Shown one piece after another: positions 28,805 through 37,490 of a stretch of 64,000 nt of DNA; the first letter of the stretch is position 1; every line of letters starts with the position of its first letter. Under the pieces are notes generated by a model. It was not told where the DNA came from and searched no databases. It worked only from the letters and a program-made list of their open reading frames with translations. Source of the DNA: Agrobacterium vaccinii (GTDB taxonomy: Bacteria > Pseudomonadota > Alphaproteobacteria > Rhizobiales > Rhizobiaceae). The stretch lies in NCBI RefSeq assembly GCF_021310995.1, contig NZ_CP054151.1, positions 1,433,001-1,497,000 of the forward strand. The letters are read 5' to 3'. Both the position numbers and the translations under genes were made by a program.

Positions 28805-29866
28805 ATGAGCCTGACGCCCTTCGAACATCCTTATCTCGGCGGTCTCTTCGGGGACGCCGATATCGCGGCGTTGTTTAGCGCGCAGGCGGATGTCGCAGCT
28901 ATGCTGCGGTTCGAGGTGGCACTGGCCGAGGCACAAGCCGCAACGGGTGTGATCTCCAACGACACCGCCACCAGTATCACCGCAGGCATAGCCGCTGCTA
29001 AGATCGATATGGAGGCTTTGCGGCAGGGGGTGGCGAAGGATGGCGTGGTCATTCCTGAATTGATCAGACAATTGCGCGCGGCTGTCGGCGGAGAAGCCGC
29101 CGCCAAGGTGCATTTCGGCGCGACCAGCCAGGACGTCATCGATACGAGCCTGATGCTACGGTTGAAAGCGGCGGCTGACATTCTCGATGCCCGCCTGTCA
29201 GCCACGCTGACAGCGCTGGATGAGGTCACTCTGAGGGATGGTGCACGGCAACTGATGGGTCATACCCGCATGCAGGCGGCCATTCCCATTACGGTGACCG
29301 ACCGGCTGGCGAGCTGGAAGCAACCGTTGGTCAGGCACAGCCAGCGACTGGTGGATTTCGGCATTCATGGTTTTGCTCTGCAATTCGGTGGCGCGGCTGG
29401 TTCCCTGGAGAAATTTGGCGATAAGGGCGTAGCGTTGCGCGCTGAACTGGCAAGGCGGCTGGAGTTGAGCGACATGCCGCAGTGGCACAGCCAGAGAGAC
29501 GGTATCGCCGAGTTCGGCAATATACTGGCGCTGATCACCGGGTCACTCGGCAAGATCGGGCAGGATATCGCGCTGCTGGCCCAAGGCGGACAAGGCGGAC
29601 AAGAGATCAGGCTTTCCGGTGGCGGCGGTTCTTCGGCCATGCCGCACAAGCAAAACCCCGTCGTGGCGGAAACGCTGGTGACGCTTGCCCGTTTCAATGC
29701 GGTTCAAGTCTCGGCACTCCACCAATCCATGGTGCATGAGCAGGAACGCTCCGGCGCGGCCTGGATGCTGGAGTGGCTGGTCCTGCCACAAATGGTCGCT
29801 GCCACTGGCAACGCACTCGCTTCGGCGCATCGGCTGATCGGCCAGATTCAGTCTCTTGGTACGTAA
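28805..29866 (+). CDS. pcaB: 3-carboxy-cis,cis-muconate cycloisomerase
   Basis: This 353-aa member of the fumarase/argininosuccinate lyase superfamily has HFGATSQDVIDT and the family signature GGSSAMPHKQNP. It lactonises beta-carboxymuconate to gamma-carboxymuconolactone. It is about 100 residues shorter at the C-terminus than the roughly 450-aa Pseudomonas enzyme, a form usual in rhizobia. It is last in pcaDCHGB; nothing recognisable lies in the next 213 bp. Confidence 0.9.
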   Translation: MSLTPFEHPYLGGLFGDADIAALFSAQADVAAMLRFEVALAEAQAATGVISNDTATSITAGIAAAKIDMEALRQGVAKDGVVIPELIRQLRAAVGGEAAAKVHFGATSQDVIDTSLMLRLKAAADILDARLSATLTALDEVTLRDGARQLMGHTRMQAAIPITVTDRLASWKQPLVRHSQRLVDFGIHGFALQFGGAAGSLEKFGDKGVALRAELARRLELSDMPQWHSQRDGIAEFGNILALITGSLGKIGQDIALLAQGGQGGQEIRLSGGGGSSAMPHKQNPVVAETLVTLARFNAVQVSALHQSMVHEQERSGAAWMLEWLVLPQMVAATGNALASAHRLIGQIQSLGT

Positions 29867-30079
29867 TCGTTCCAAGTCCGCGTAAATCTATTTTTCAGGA
29901 ACCATTGTTCAGGGGTCACGTTCACTTGGAAGGAGAGCCACCGTGTCAGGCGGACATGATGGTGCCGAAGAACATCAGGATTTTTCCGTTTTCTTCTGAT
30001 GGCCAACGAAATGGCAGACGAGCTTCTCACCCATCCGGTGCTCTCCGACATTTGAAACTCCCGCCGATGGAGAAGTGAT

Positions 30080-30301
30080 ATGGAAAAGACCGAAACGCGA
30101 AAGCTTGCGGAAGAATACATGCTTCTCGGCGGCACCCGTCAGGTCATGATCGACGATAACAAGACCTTCGTCCGTCAATACGACAACGAACCTGAGGAAG
30201 CGGAACGCTTCTGGCAGGAAAAAATCGAAGTGCTGGAACAGGCACGTCGTGACGATGTCGAATTCTTTCTGCCCTCGGTCAATTCCGACGTGGAAGACTG
30301 A
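30080..30301 (+). CDS. Small hypothetical protein (73 aa)
   Basis: The function is not recognised. This 73-residue, acidic, soluble protein contains LLGGTRQVMIDDNKTFVRQY and EEAERFWQEKIEVLE, with no signal peptide and no cysteine. ATG 30080 has GGAGAAG 5 bp upstream, and codon use looks normal for the neighbourhood, which supports a real gene. It lies 38 bp before the PfpI-family gene in the same direction and may be co-transcribed. Confidence 0.65.
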   Translation: MEKTETRKLAEEYMLLGGTRQVMIDDNKTFVRQYDNEPEEAERFWQEKIEVLEQARRDDVEFFLPSVNSDVED

Positions 30302-30339
30302 GTTCCAGACCTCAAAACCATCAATCAAAGGAGAAAGCC

Positions 30340-30900
30340 ATGACAGCTATCAACGCTGCGAAAATCGTCATTCTTGCAACAGACGGCTATGAGCGCTCGG
30401 AGTTGCGGGTTCCCTATGAAGAATTGAAGCGCCACGGTGCGGATGTGAAGATCGCATCGCTGGAAGAAGGCGAGATCAAAAGCTGGGATGAGAAGAATTG
30501 GGGAGATGCAATCGCCGTAGACCTTCTTGCCAAGAATGTCCGTGTCGATGATTTCGATGCGCTGGTCCTGCCCGGCGGCCAAATTAACCCTGACGTCCTA
30601 CGTGCCGATGAAGACGCGATGCGTGTTGTGCGTGACTTCGTGAAATCCGGCAAGGTTGTTGCAGCCATCTGCCACGCACCGTGGCTGCTGGTGGAAGCAG
30701 ACGCGGTCAAGGGACTGGAAGTGACGTCCTACGCCTCGATCAAAACCGACGTGAAAAACGCCGGTGGCATCTGGAAGGATGAGAAGGTGGTCACTGACAA
30801 GGGCATCATTACATCCCGTTCGCCTGACGACCTTGAGGCCTTTGTTGCCAAGATTGTCGAGGAGGTCGAAGAAGGCCGCCACGAGCGCCGCGCAGCCTGA
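30340..30900 (+). CDS. PfpI/DJ-1 family protein (protease- or deglycase-like)
   Basis: This 186-aa glutamine amidotransferase-like protein has the nucleophile elbow AAICHAPWLL (Cys111, His112), an acidic residue at Glu18 (DGYERSEL) and VLPGGQINPDVLR. PfpI/YhbO homologues are linked to general stress resistance and proposed glyoxalase or deglycase activity. GGAGAAAG precedes the ATG. Two terminator-like hairpins follow. The biochemical role is unproven. Confidence 0.85.
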   Translation: MTAINAAKIVILATDGYERSELRVPYEELKRHGADVKIASLEEGEIKSWDEKNWGDAIAVDLLAKNVRVDDFDALVLPGGQINPDVLRADEDAMRVVRDFVKSGKVVAAICHAPWLLVEADAVKGLEVTSYASIKTDVKNAGGIWKDEKVVTDKGIITSRSPDDLEAFVAKIVEEVEEGRHERRAA

Positions 30901-30922
30901 TTACTGATATATAATGAGTGGA

Positions 30923-30950
30923 GCCGTCACGTGAGTGGCGGCTTTCTTGT
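30923..30950 (+). terminator. Terminator after the PfpI gene (first hairpin)
   Basis: GCCGTCAC (30923-30930) pairs with GTGGCGGC (30935-30942) with one G-U pair, followed by CTTTCTTGTTT. It lies 23 bp past the stop codon. Confidence 0.6.
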
Positions 30951-30976
30951 TTGGGGGATATCGAACACCCTCATTG

Positions 30977-31008
30977 GCCCCGTCGCATCCTTGCGGCGGG
31001 GCTTTTTT
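30977..31008 (+). terminator. Second terminator after the PfpI gene
   Basis: GCCCCGTCGC (30977-30986) pairs with GCGGCGGGGC (30993-31002), with one G-U pair and a 6-nt loop, followed directly by six Ts. Confidence 0.75.
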
Positions 31009-31391
31009 ATGCCCGTTGCATTATGTGTGGTCGCGCCGCATCTGGCCTGCCTGAGATGCTCGTTGATTGAGCGGAGGCGGGACTATCAAGTCATCCGCCT
31101 GTAGGGGGGGCGTGACGCTCACCACTCTTCTCGTTGAGTGAAGTCGCGCTGCGGCAGACCGGCCCGAAATCGTGACCTTCAAATATCAATCCGCATGATG
31201 CCGAAGAGAATCACGCAAATGTCACTAGCTCAATCGATTATATATTCCTATGAGAACTCGCCAAACATAATTTAGAGCTATGCAAACGCATATCGCCACA
31301 ATGTTGCCTTTTTTGGGTCATGATTGCGTCCATTTTCACGCCTGAATCACGATCATTTGCAAACGAGATGAATTTTTCTTCACAAATTTTG

Positions 31392-31410
31392 AGACAATCC
31401 TTGTCTTTTT
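31392..31410 (+). terminator. Short terminator-like hairpin in non-coding region
   Basis: AGACAA (31392-31397), loop TCC and TTGTCT (31401-31406) run straight into further Ts. The stem is only 6 bp, but the T tract is well placed. No coding gene ends here, so it may end a small RNA. Confidence 0.35.
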
Positions 31411-31412
31411 GA

Positions 31413-31457
31413 GTGTGCGCCGCCGCAATTTTATTGCGGCGCACAATAGGTTTTTTT
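31413..31457 (+). terminator. Strong hairpin followed by T7 in non-coding region
   Basis: GTGCGCC-(GCC bulge)-GCAA (from 31413) pairs with TTGC-GGCGCAC (to 31444), around a TTTTA loop. AATAGG and seven Ts follow. The gap between stem and T tract is longer than usual. Confidence 0.4.
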
Positions 31458-31806
31458 GCTTTTTAAGCTTTGTATTCAATACGGTTCGTTCTTGAAATTT
31501 GCCGGATTTGAGCAAGCTATAAGAATAAACCAAATGTATTACGGCCTTCAATACATGTCTAAACACCACCCCTTCACGCATCCCGCTGATATCGGGGGGT
31601 AGGTTTGCTGTTTATTAGCCCTTTAATATTCATTGCAGTTCTTTTGTGAGTATTTTCGGGATTGCTGAAGCGTAAGACTAAGGCGCGCTGCCTCATAAAA
31701 AATCTAAAAGCACCCAATTCTGGTCACAGCCTTACGGAATGATCTAACTCGAATTGACGCGCCCAACGGGTACCGACCATCGCAAAACATAAATGGAGTC
31801 CTCTCT

Positions 31807-32487
31807 ATGAAGTCCGCGACTCGATCGGCTGTTTCGCCGCTTAGTAGCTCAAATGAATCCGATTTGAGTTTTCCGATCGGAGGAATCGCTAAACGCAGCT
31901 TTGACGTTTCGTCAGCCCTGCTAGCAATCCTCATCCTCAGCCCGATCTTTCTCATGATCATGGCTTTGGTGAAATTCACTGACCGCGGTCCTGCCTTTTA
32001 CGGGCATCGCCGCGTCGGTCATAATGGACGTATGTTCCATTGCCTGAAGTTCCGCACGATGGTGACGAATGGTGATGAGGTGCTGCGACAGTACCTTGCT
32101 GCCAATCCTGAAGCTGCCGAGGAATGGAAAGCAACACGCAAGCTGAAGAACGACCCTCGCGTCACTGCGATCGGCAACGTTCTGCGCAAGCTCAGCCTCG
32201 ACGAGCTTCCACAGCTGATCAACATCATTCGTGGTGAGATGAGTGTCGTTGGCCCCCGTCCGGTGGTCGATGAGGAGCTGAACTACTACGAAAGCGCAGC
32301 TTCCTATTATCTCAGCACACGTCCAGGTCTGACTGGCCTGTGGCAGATCAGTGGTCGCAACGACGTGTCCTACAAGGAACGCGTTGATTATGACACGCAG
32401 TATGTGCGCACTTGGTCGATGATGCAGGATGTTTCCATTATCTTCAAAACCATTCCCGCTGTGTGCATGTCACGCGGCAGCTATTGA
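31807..32487 (+). CDS. exoY: ExoY-like undecaprenyl-phosphate galactose phosphotransferase
   Basis: This 226-aa bacterial sugar transferase has a transmembrane helix at about residues 33-56 (FDVSSALLAILILSPIFLMI), the KFRTM motif (HCLKFRTMVTNGDE), LRKLSLDELPQLINI and GEMSVVGPRPV near the middle, and GLTGLWQISGRND. It adds the first sugar phosphate to the lipid carrier in succinoglycan-type polysaccharide synthesis. It is first of exoY-exoF-exoQ, the order known in Sinorhizobium. GGAG precedes the ATG. Confidence 0.88.
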   Translation: MKSATRSAVSPLSSSNESDLSFPIGGIAKRSFDVSSALLAILILSPIFLMIMALVKFTDRGPAFYGHRRVGHNGRMFHCLKFRTMVTNGDEVLRQYLAANPEAAEEWKATRKLKNDPRVTAIGNVLRKLSLDELPQLINIIRGEMSVVGPRPVVDEELNYYESAASYYLSTRPGLTGLWQISGRNDVSYKERVDYDTQYVRTWSMMQDVSIIFKTIPAVCMSRGSY

Positions 32488-32615
32488 ACCATTTTCGTTC
32501 TCTGGCGTTTTGCAGCATTAAAATATTGCGGCCACTCAAACGTGGCAGTTGCGGCCAGCTTAATCGCTGGTCGTAATCCGACTGCCTCCCGGCGGTCGTA
32601 ATTATGGAGTTGCAT

Positions 32616-33887
32616 ATGGTTGGCCCTGCCACCGGATTTTCCTTGAATGTTGTCTGGCGCAGGGTTCCTGCCCTTCTTCTTGCGGGTTCGCTTCTCGCAG
32701 CAGGCCCGCTTCACGCTGATGCGAAAGACAATCAGTATCGCCTTGGCACCGCCGACAAGCTGCGCATCCGCGTTGCCGAATGGCAGCCAGCCGATGGCAC
32801 CATCCGCAATTGGGAAGTCATCAATGGTGATTATTCCGTTGGTGCTTCCGGTTCTCTGTCTCTACCGTTCATCGGTCAGCTCGACGTTGCCGGTAAAACC
32901 ACTGGCGAAGTGGGCGAAGAAATCGGCGCGCAATTGCAGAGCAAGTTTGCGCTTCGCAATCTTCCATCTGCGTCTGTCGAGGTCTCCCAGTTCCGTCCTG
33001 TCTTCCTGACCGGCGATGTGCAGACACCCGGCGAATATCCCTACGCTCCCAACCTCACTGTCCTGAAGGCCGTCAGCCTTTCGGGTGGCCTGCGTCGTTC
33101 GGATGCCGGGCAGCGTTTTGCGCGCGATTTCATCAATGCCCGGGGCGATGCTGCCGTCTATAACGACCAACGTGGTCGTCTGTTGGCGCGCCAGGCACGG
33201 CTTCAGGCAGAGGTGAGGGGCGATGCTGAAATCGCCAAGACACCTGCGCTTGAAAAAATCCTGAACATCGACGCCCTGCTGGAGAGCGAAAACGCTCTGA
33301 TGAAATCTCGTAGCGAGCGTTATACGCTTCAGTTGAAGGCGCTGACCGATCTGCGGCAGCTTCTGGAAACCGAAGTCGAATCCCTGCAAAAGAAATCCGA
33401 AACCCAGAATCGTCAGCTGCAATTGGCCAACGAGGACAAGGAAAAAGTCAATCGCCTGAACGAGCAGGGGCTGGCACTTGCCCAGCGGCGCATCTCCGCT
33501 GAAGAGCGTGCTGCGGAAGTGGAATCCACGCTTCTCGACATCGATACCTCTTCGCTGCGCGCCAAGCAGGATATCAACAAGGCAATGCAGGACGAGATTA
33601 ACCTGCGCAATGACTGGGTCGCCCAGCGCTCCAAGGAATTGCAGGATACGGAAGCTGAACTCCAGAAGCTCAACCTGCAACTGGGCACCAGCAACCAGCT
33701 CATGTCCGAGGCCTTGGCTCAATCTGCCGAGGCGATCAAGTTCGATCCATCGGGCAAGTCCGCGTCCATTACCTACGTCATCGTGCGTGAGGACAATGGT
33801 CAGCCCAAGGAGATCAAGGTTGATGAAAACGCGACCATCGAGCCCGGTGATGTGATAAAGGTGTCATCAGAAGTTCTGATGCAGTGA
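32616..33887 (+). CDS. exoF: ExoF-like polysaccharide export protein
   Basis: This 423-aa protein has a signal-type hydrophobic segment (VPALLLAGSLLAAGPLHADA), a Poly_export domain (YRLGTADKLRIRVAEWQP) and a SLBB-like segment (FLTGDVQTPGEYPYAPNLTV). A long coiled coil follows at about residues 190-360, rich in Glu, Gln, Leu and Arg. That layout and length match ExoF (421 aa in S. meliloti, from memory), an outer-membrane/periplasmic polysaccharide export component. ATG 32616 is favoured by GGAG at 32606-32609; ATG 32604 adds four residues. It lies 128 bp after exoY. Confidence 0.85.
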   Translation: MVGPATGFSLNVVWRRVPALLLAGSLLAAGPLHADAKDNQYRLGTADKLRIRVAEWQPADGTIRNWEVINGDYSVGASGSLSLPFIGQLDVAGKTTGEVGEEIGAQLQSKFALRNLPSASVEVSQFRPVFLTGDVQTPGEYPYAPNLTVLKAVSLSGGLRRSDAGQRFARDFINARGDAAVYNDQRGRLLARQARLQAEVRGDAEIAKTPALEKILNIDALLESENALMKSRSERYTLQLKALTDLRQLLETEVESLQKKSETQNRQLQLANEDKEKVNRLNEQGLALAQRRISAEERAAEVESTLLDIDTSSLRAKQDINKAMQDEINLRNDWVAQRSKELQDTEAELQKLNLQLGTSNQLMSEALAQSAEAIKFDPSGKSASITYVIVREDNGQPKEIKVDENATIEPGDVIKVSSEVLMQ

Positions 33888-33894
33888 GGTCCGC

Positions 33895-35166
33895 ATGCGG
33901 ATTGCCAAATCGGCTCTGATCGACCCGGATAGAAACGGACTCTATGGAACGGCGGCGGTGGCGCTGTCGTTCTTCGTTTTTGCCTATTCGTCCAAATTCG
34001 GCATGATTTCGGTTCTTGCCTACTACGGTGTGTGGCTGCCTCTGGTGGTCGTGGATTACCGCCGCGTCTTGGGCAACTACACCCGCTATCTCTGGATATT
34101 CGGGTTTGGAATTCTGACCATCCTCTCCAGCTTCTGGTCGGATGCCATGTCGGTTACCCTGCGCGCCTCCATTCAATATATGACGCATATCGTATGCGCG
34201 CTCATTGCTATGCGCGTTATCTCCATAACGACGCTGACGCGCGGCGCGCTGGTCGGCATCATCGTGGTGCTGCTTTATTCGGTGCTGTTCGGGATTTACC
34301 TTTTCGATGCGCTGGACGGCACCTTCAGCTTCGTGGGTGCTTTCTCCTCCAAAAACCAGCTGGGTTTCTATGCCTCGCTTGGCGTTATCTTTGCAGCGTG
34401 CTCGGTTCTCGTGCTGCGCCAGCGCGACATTGTCTGGCTGGGCATTGCGGGTTTTGCAGGTCTTATTTCCGCCTACTGCCTGCTTGCATCGCAATCGGCA
34501 ACCTCGGTTATCACAGCTGCTGCAGTGGTTGCGCTCGTCATCGGCTTCTTGCCAATGGGCATGCTGTCTCCCGCCAACCGCAAGATGATTTTCCTCGCGC
34601 TGGTGGGAATGGGCGGTCTGGTTATCGTCGCCGCTCTTCAGTTCGGCCTGCTCGATGCCATCCTTGGCATTTTCGGCAAGGATTCGACGCTGACGGGCCG
34701 TACCTATCTGTGGCAGCAAGGCATAGAAGCGGCCAAGGCAGCACCCATTCTGGGTGTCGGCTATCAGGGCTTTTGGGTCATGGGCTTTTTCGATGCGGAG
34801 CGCCTGTGGAACGACTTCTTCATCACCACCCGAACGGGCTTCCACTTCCATAACACCTATATCGAGACCGTGGTCGAGAACGGCTTTGTTGGCCTTCTGC
34901 TGCTGGTCATCGTCCTCTATGGTACGCTGCTGGGGCATCTGCGGTCTTTGCTGGTGCGCAAGCACGATCCGCAAGGTCTTATTCTCTTTGCACTCTGCGC
35001 TCTGTTCGTCGTCCGCTCCTTCGTGGAAATCGACATCATCTTTGCCTATCAGATCGGCTCCTTCCTGCTGTATTACGCCGCTGGAAAACTGACATTGCCG
35101 CAGCGCGCGTCTGTCGGTTCCAACGCTTTTCCGGGCGTGGATATGCGTCCCATCAACAGCCACTAA
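33895..35166 (+). CDS. exoQ: ExoQ-like polysaccharide polymerase (Wzy/O-antigen ligase family)
   Basis: This 423-aa integral membrane protein has about 10-12 hydrophobic helices and the Wzy_C hallmarks FSSKNQLGFYASLGVIFA, TGRTYLWQQGIEAAKAAP-type and GVGYQGFW segments, and HNTYIETVVENGFVGLLLL. ExoQ polymerises the lipid-linked octasaccharide of succinoglycan into high-molecular-weight polymer. It lies 7 bp after exoF in the same operon. Confidence 0.87.
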   Translation: MRIAKSALIDPDRNGLYGTAAVALSFFVFAYSSKFGMISVLAYYGVWLPLVVVDYRRVLGNYTRYLWIFGFGILTILSSFWSDAMSVTLRASIQYMTHIVCALIAMRVISITTLTRGALVGIIVVLLYSVLFGIYLFDALDGTFSFVGAFSSKNQLGFYASLGVIFAACSVLVLRQRDIVWLGIAGFAGLISAYCLLASQSATSVITAAAVVALVIGFLPMGMLSPANRKMIFLALVGMGGLVIVAALQFGLLDAILGIFGKDSTLTGRTYLWQQGIEAAKAAPILGVGYQGFWVMGFFDAERLWNDFFITTRTGFHFHNTYIETVVENGFVGLLLLVIVLYGTLLGHLRSLLVRKHDPQGLILFALCALFVVRSFVEIDIIFAYQIGSFLLYYAAGKLTLPQRASVGSNAFPGVDMRPINSH

Positions 35167-35240
35167 TCTGCTGTAATGAAACCAGCACTATGTTCTCCAC
35201 AGGGGGAATCGCATGGGTTGTTGACTCTTGTCTAAAAAAG

Positions 35241-35255
35241 GAACAAAAAGTGAAC
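35241..35255. promoter_or_regulatory. LexA (SOS) box upstream of imuA
   Basis: GAAC-AAAAAGT-GAAC is a perfect match to the alphaproteobacterial LexA consensus GAAC-N7-GAAC (equal to GTTC-N7-GTTC). It lies 41 bp before imuA. Confidence 0.85.
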
Positions 35256-35296
35256 ATGTAATCTTTCAGCGTCATGCTTTGTAGAAGTCCCGTGTC

Positions 35297-36058
35297 ATGC
35301 ATAAACGCGCCGAACAGCTTGTTGTGGAGGAATTGCGAGAGCGGCTGGAACGGATCACCCAGGGTCCGGCCCGGCACCACGACCATCTGCCCTTCGGGGT
35401 GCAGCCCATCGATGATCATCTGCCGGGTGGTGGGCTGAAGCTGGGCAGCCTGCACGAAGTCAGCGGTGCCGGCAACGGTGCCGTGGATGGAGCGGCATCC
35501 GCCCTGTTTTCGGCAGGCATCGCCGCGCGTGTGAAAGGCAAGATCCTGTGGTGCGTGACGCGGCCAGATCTGTTCATGCCCGCTCTTACTCAGGCGGGTC
35601 TTTCGCAAAACCGGCTGATCATTGTGGAATGTCGCGATGAAAAGGGCGTGCTGGACTGTTTCGAGGAAGGGCTGCGCTGCAACGGCTTCGGTGCCGTCAT
35701 CGGCGAGGTCTCGAAACTGCCGATGACCACGTCTCGGCGATTGCAGCTTGCGGCGGAAACATCCGGTGTGGTCGGGCTTGCGGTACGGCGCTGGCGTCAT
35801 TCCTCCGGTGCCGTCGAGTATGGACAGCCGACTGCTGCCGTCACGCGGTGGCGTATTTCCGTGCGGCCTTCCACACCCCTGCCCGTGAAGGGGGTGGGTC
35901 GAGCGCACTGGTTTCTGGAGCTTTTAAGGTGTCGCGGTGGCGAATGTGCCAATTTTGAAGTGGAAGCCTGTGATGCAAAGGGTCGTCTCGCTCTACCTGC
36001 CGACATGGTCGACAGACCGATACCGCAGGACGCTTGGCAAGCAGGCGCCACCGCTTGA
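35297..36058 (+). CDS. imuA: ImuA, damage-inducible mutagenesis cassette protein
   Basis: This 253-aa RecA/SulA-fold-like protein contains HLPFGVQPIDDHLPGGGLKLG, LHEVSGAGNGAVDGAASALF and ILWCVTRPDLFMPAL. ImuA proteins accompany ImuB and DnaE2 and are needed for induced mutagenesis and lesion bypass. It is the first gene behind the SOS box. Its 3' end overlaps the imuB start region. The ATP-binding residues of RecA are not preserved in a recognisable form. Confidence 0.85.
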   Translation: MHKRAEQLVVEELRERLERITQGPARHHDHLPFGVQPIDDHLPGGGLKLGSLHEVSGAGNGAVDGAASALFSAGIAARVKGKILWCVTRPDLFMPALTQAGLSQNRLIIVECRDEKGVLDCFEEGLRCNGFGAVIGEVSKLPMTTSRRLQLAAETSGVVGLAVRRWRHSSGAVEYGQPTAAVTRWRISVRPSTPLPVKGVGRAHWFLELLRCRGGECANFEVEACDAKGRLALPADMVDRPIPQDAWQAGATA

Positions 36059-37490
36059 CCGCCCGGTTGTCATGATCGGTCGTCAGGGAAGCCGCCGTGT
36101 TATCGCCGCGCAGGATGTGGCAGCGGCGGCAATGGGCCTGCGGCTCGGCATGCCGGTCAGCAAGGCGCAGGCCATCATTCCCGGCCTCATTGTGGAAGAA
36201 TTACAGGTAGCCGATGATGCCAAGGCACTGCGCGATCTCGCCTTTTGGTTCCTGCGCATCTACGCGCCCATCGTCGCGCCTGATGCGCCCGACGGTCTGG
36301 TACTGGATACGACGGGGGCAGACCATCTGCACGGCAATGAGTTGATGATGCTGACCGGCATGGTCAACCGCCTGCATGGGCTCGGCTTTACTGCGCGTGC
36401 CGCGATTGCCGATAGCTGGGGTGCGGCACACGCGCTGGCCCGTTTTGGAAAAGAGCCCGTGACCATCGTGCCGCAAAACGGCTCCACCGCCGCGCTCGCT
36501 GCTCTGCCTTTGGCAGCACTGCGCCTAGAGGCAAGGATATTGGCTGATCTGAAAGTGTTGGGCTTTCGCCAGATCACAGATCTCATGGCCACGGCGCGTG
36601 CGCCGCTCACCCTGCGCTTTGGCCCGCAGGTCGGGCGCAGGCTGGATCAGGCTCATGGCCTGCTGTCGGAACCCATCGAGCCGATCCGTGTGCCGGAACT
36701 GGTCGAAGTCTTCAGATTTTTTGCCGAACCTATTTCCGCTGCCGAGACCATTGCGCGCTATACCGAAAAGCTCGTTCGCCACCTTTGTCTCGGACTGGAG
36801 AAGCGTGGCCTTGGCGCTCGCCGCGTCGATCTTGTGCTGCACCGGGTCGATAGCGGCGTGCAGGCCATCCGCGCCGGAACCTCCAAACCGGTTCGCGACG
36901 TCAAGCAACTGACCCGTCTGTTGAGCGACCGGATCCACACGATCAATCCCGGTTTCGGCATCGAAAAAATGACCCTGACGGCCACTCATGCCGAAGCGCT
37001 GGTGGTGGGGCAAGTGCGTTCCACACTGCTGGATGATGCAAAGGCGGATATCGGTGAAACCGTCGATGTCATCATCAACCGCGGTCACAAGGTCTATCGT
37101 TACGCCGCTGTCGCCAGCGACGTGCCCGAACGCTCCGTCCAGATCGTTGCCGCCCAATCTGCCGACGATCCCCTCGGCTGGCCCGACCATTGGCCACGCC
37201 CGGTTCGGCTCCTTGCCCGCCCTGAACCCATCCAGACCATGGCGTTGCTGCCGGACCACCCACCCAAAAGCTTCACATGGCGCGGCATCCGCCGTCTGGT
37301 GAAACGCGCCGATGGGCCGGAACGCGTTTTCGGCGAATGGTGGAAACGCGACCGCGAACAGGCAGCAGTCCGCGATTATTTCACCGTGGAGGATGAGGTC
37401 GGCGAGCGCTTCTGGATTTTCCGCTCCGGTGATGGCGAACACGTCAATACCGGCTCCCAAGGCTGGTTCCTGCATGGGTTCTTCGGATGA
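35973..37490 (+). CDS. imuB: ImuB, Y-family polymerase-like protein
   Basis: This 505-aa protein has the DinB/UmuC N-terminus (RVVSLYLPTWSTDRYRR, then DVAAAAMGLRLGMPVSKAQA) and a helix-hairpin-helix region (ILADLKVLGFRQITDLM). ImuB proteins lack the catalytic acidic residues of true Y-family polymerases and act as a hub that joins the beta clamp to DnaE2. ATG 35973 with GGAAG upstream gives a start matching family members and overlaps imuA by 86 bp; a GTG at 35937 is an alternative. It overlaps dnaE2 by 4 bp. Confidence 0.87.
   Translation: MQRVVSLYLPTWSTDRYRRTLGKQAPPLDRPVVMIGRQGSRRVIAAQDVAAAAMGLRLGMPVSKAQAIIPGLIVEELQVADDAKALRDLAFWFLRIYAPIVAPDAPDGLVLDTTGADHLHGNELMMLTGMVNRLHGLGFTARAAIADSWGAAHALARFGKEPVTIVPQNGSTAALAALPLAALRLEARILADLKVLGFRQITDLMATARAPLTLRFGPQVGRRLDQAHGLLSEPIEPIRVPELVEVFRFFAEPISAAETIARYTEKLVRHLCLGLEKRGLGARRVDLVLHRVDSGVQAIRAGTSKPVRDVKQLTRLLSDRIHTINPGFGIEKMTLTATHAEALVVGQVRSTLLDDAKADIGETVDVIINRGHKVYRYAAVASDVPERSVQIVAAQSADDPLGWPDHWPRPVRLLARPEPIQTMALLPDHPPKSFTWRGIRRLVKRADGPERVFGEWWKRDREQAAVRDYFTVEDEVGERFWIFRSGDGEHVNTGSQGWFLHGFFG

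Larger units (their letters stand above)
31009..31806. other. Non-coding, AT-rich region upstream of exoY
   Basis: About 800 bp without a convincing gene. The first 200 bp are GC-rich with a G-run near 31105-31111. From 31200 on the sequence turns AT-rich, unlike the flanks, and carries two terminator-like hairpins at 31392-31410 and 31413-31457. Short leftward open frames here (68 and 81 codons) have no ribosome-binding site or recognisable protein pattern. It probably serves as the exoY promoter/leader and may encode a small RNA. Confidence 0.5.

Noticed and set aside
31238..31581. Two leftward frames of 68 and 81 codons in the AT-rich region
   Set aside because: They cross the terminator-like hairpins, are Lys/Arg-rich and lack start signals; low GC alone explains the open frames only by chance.
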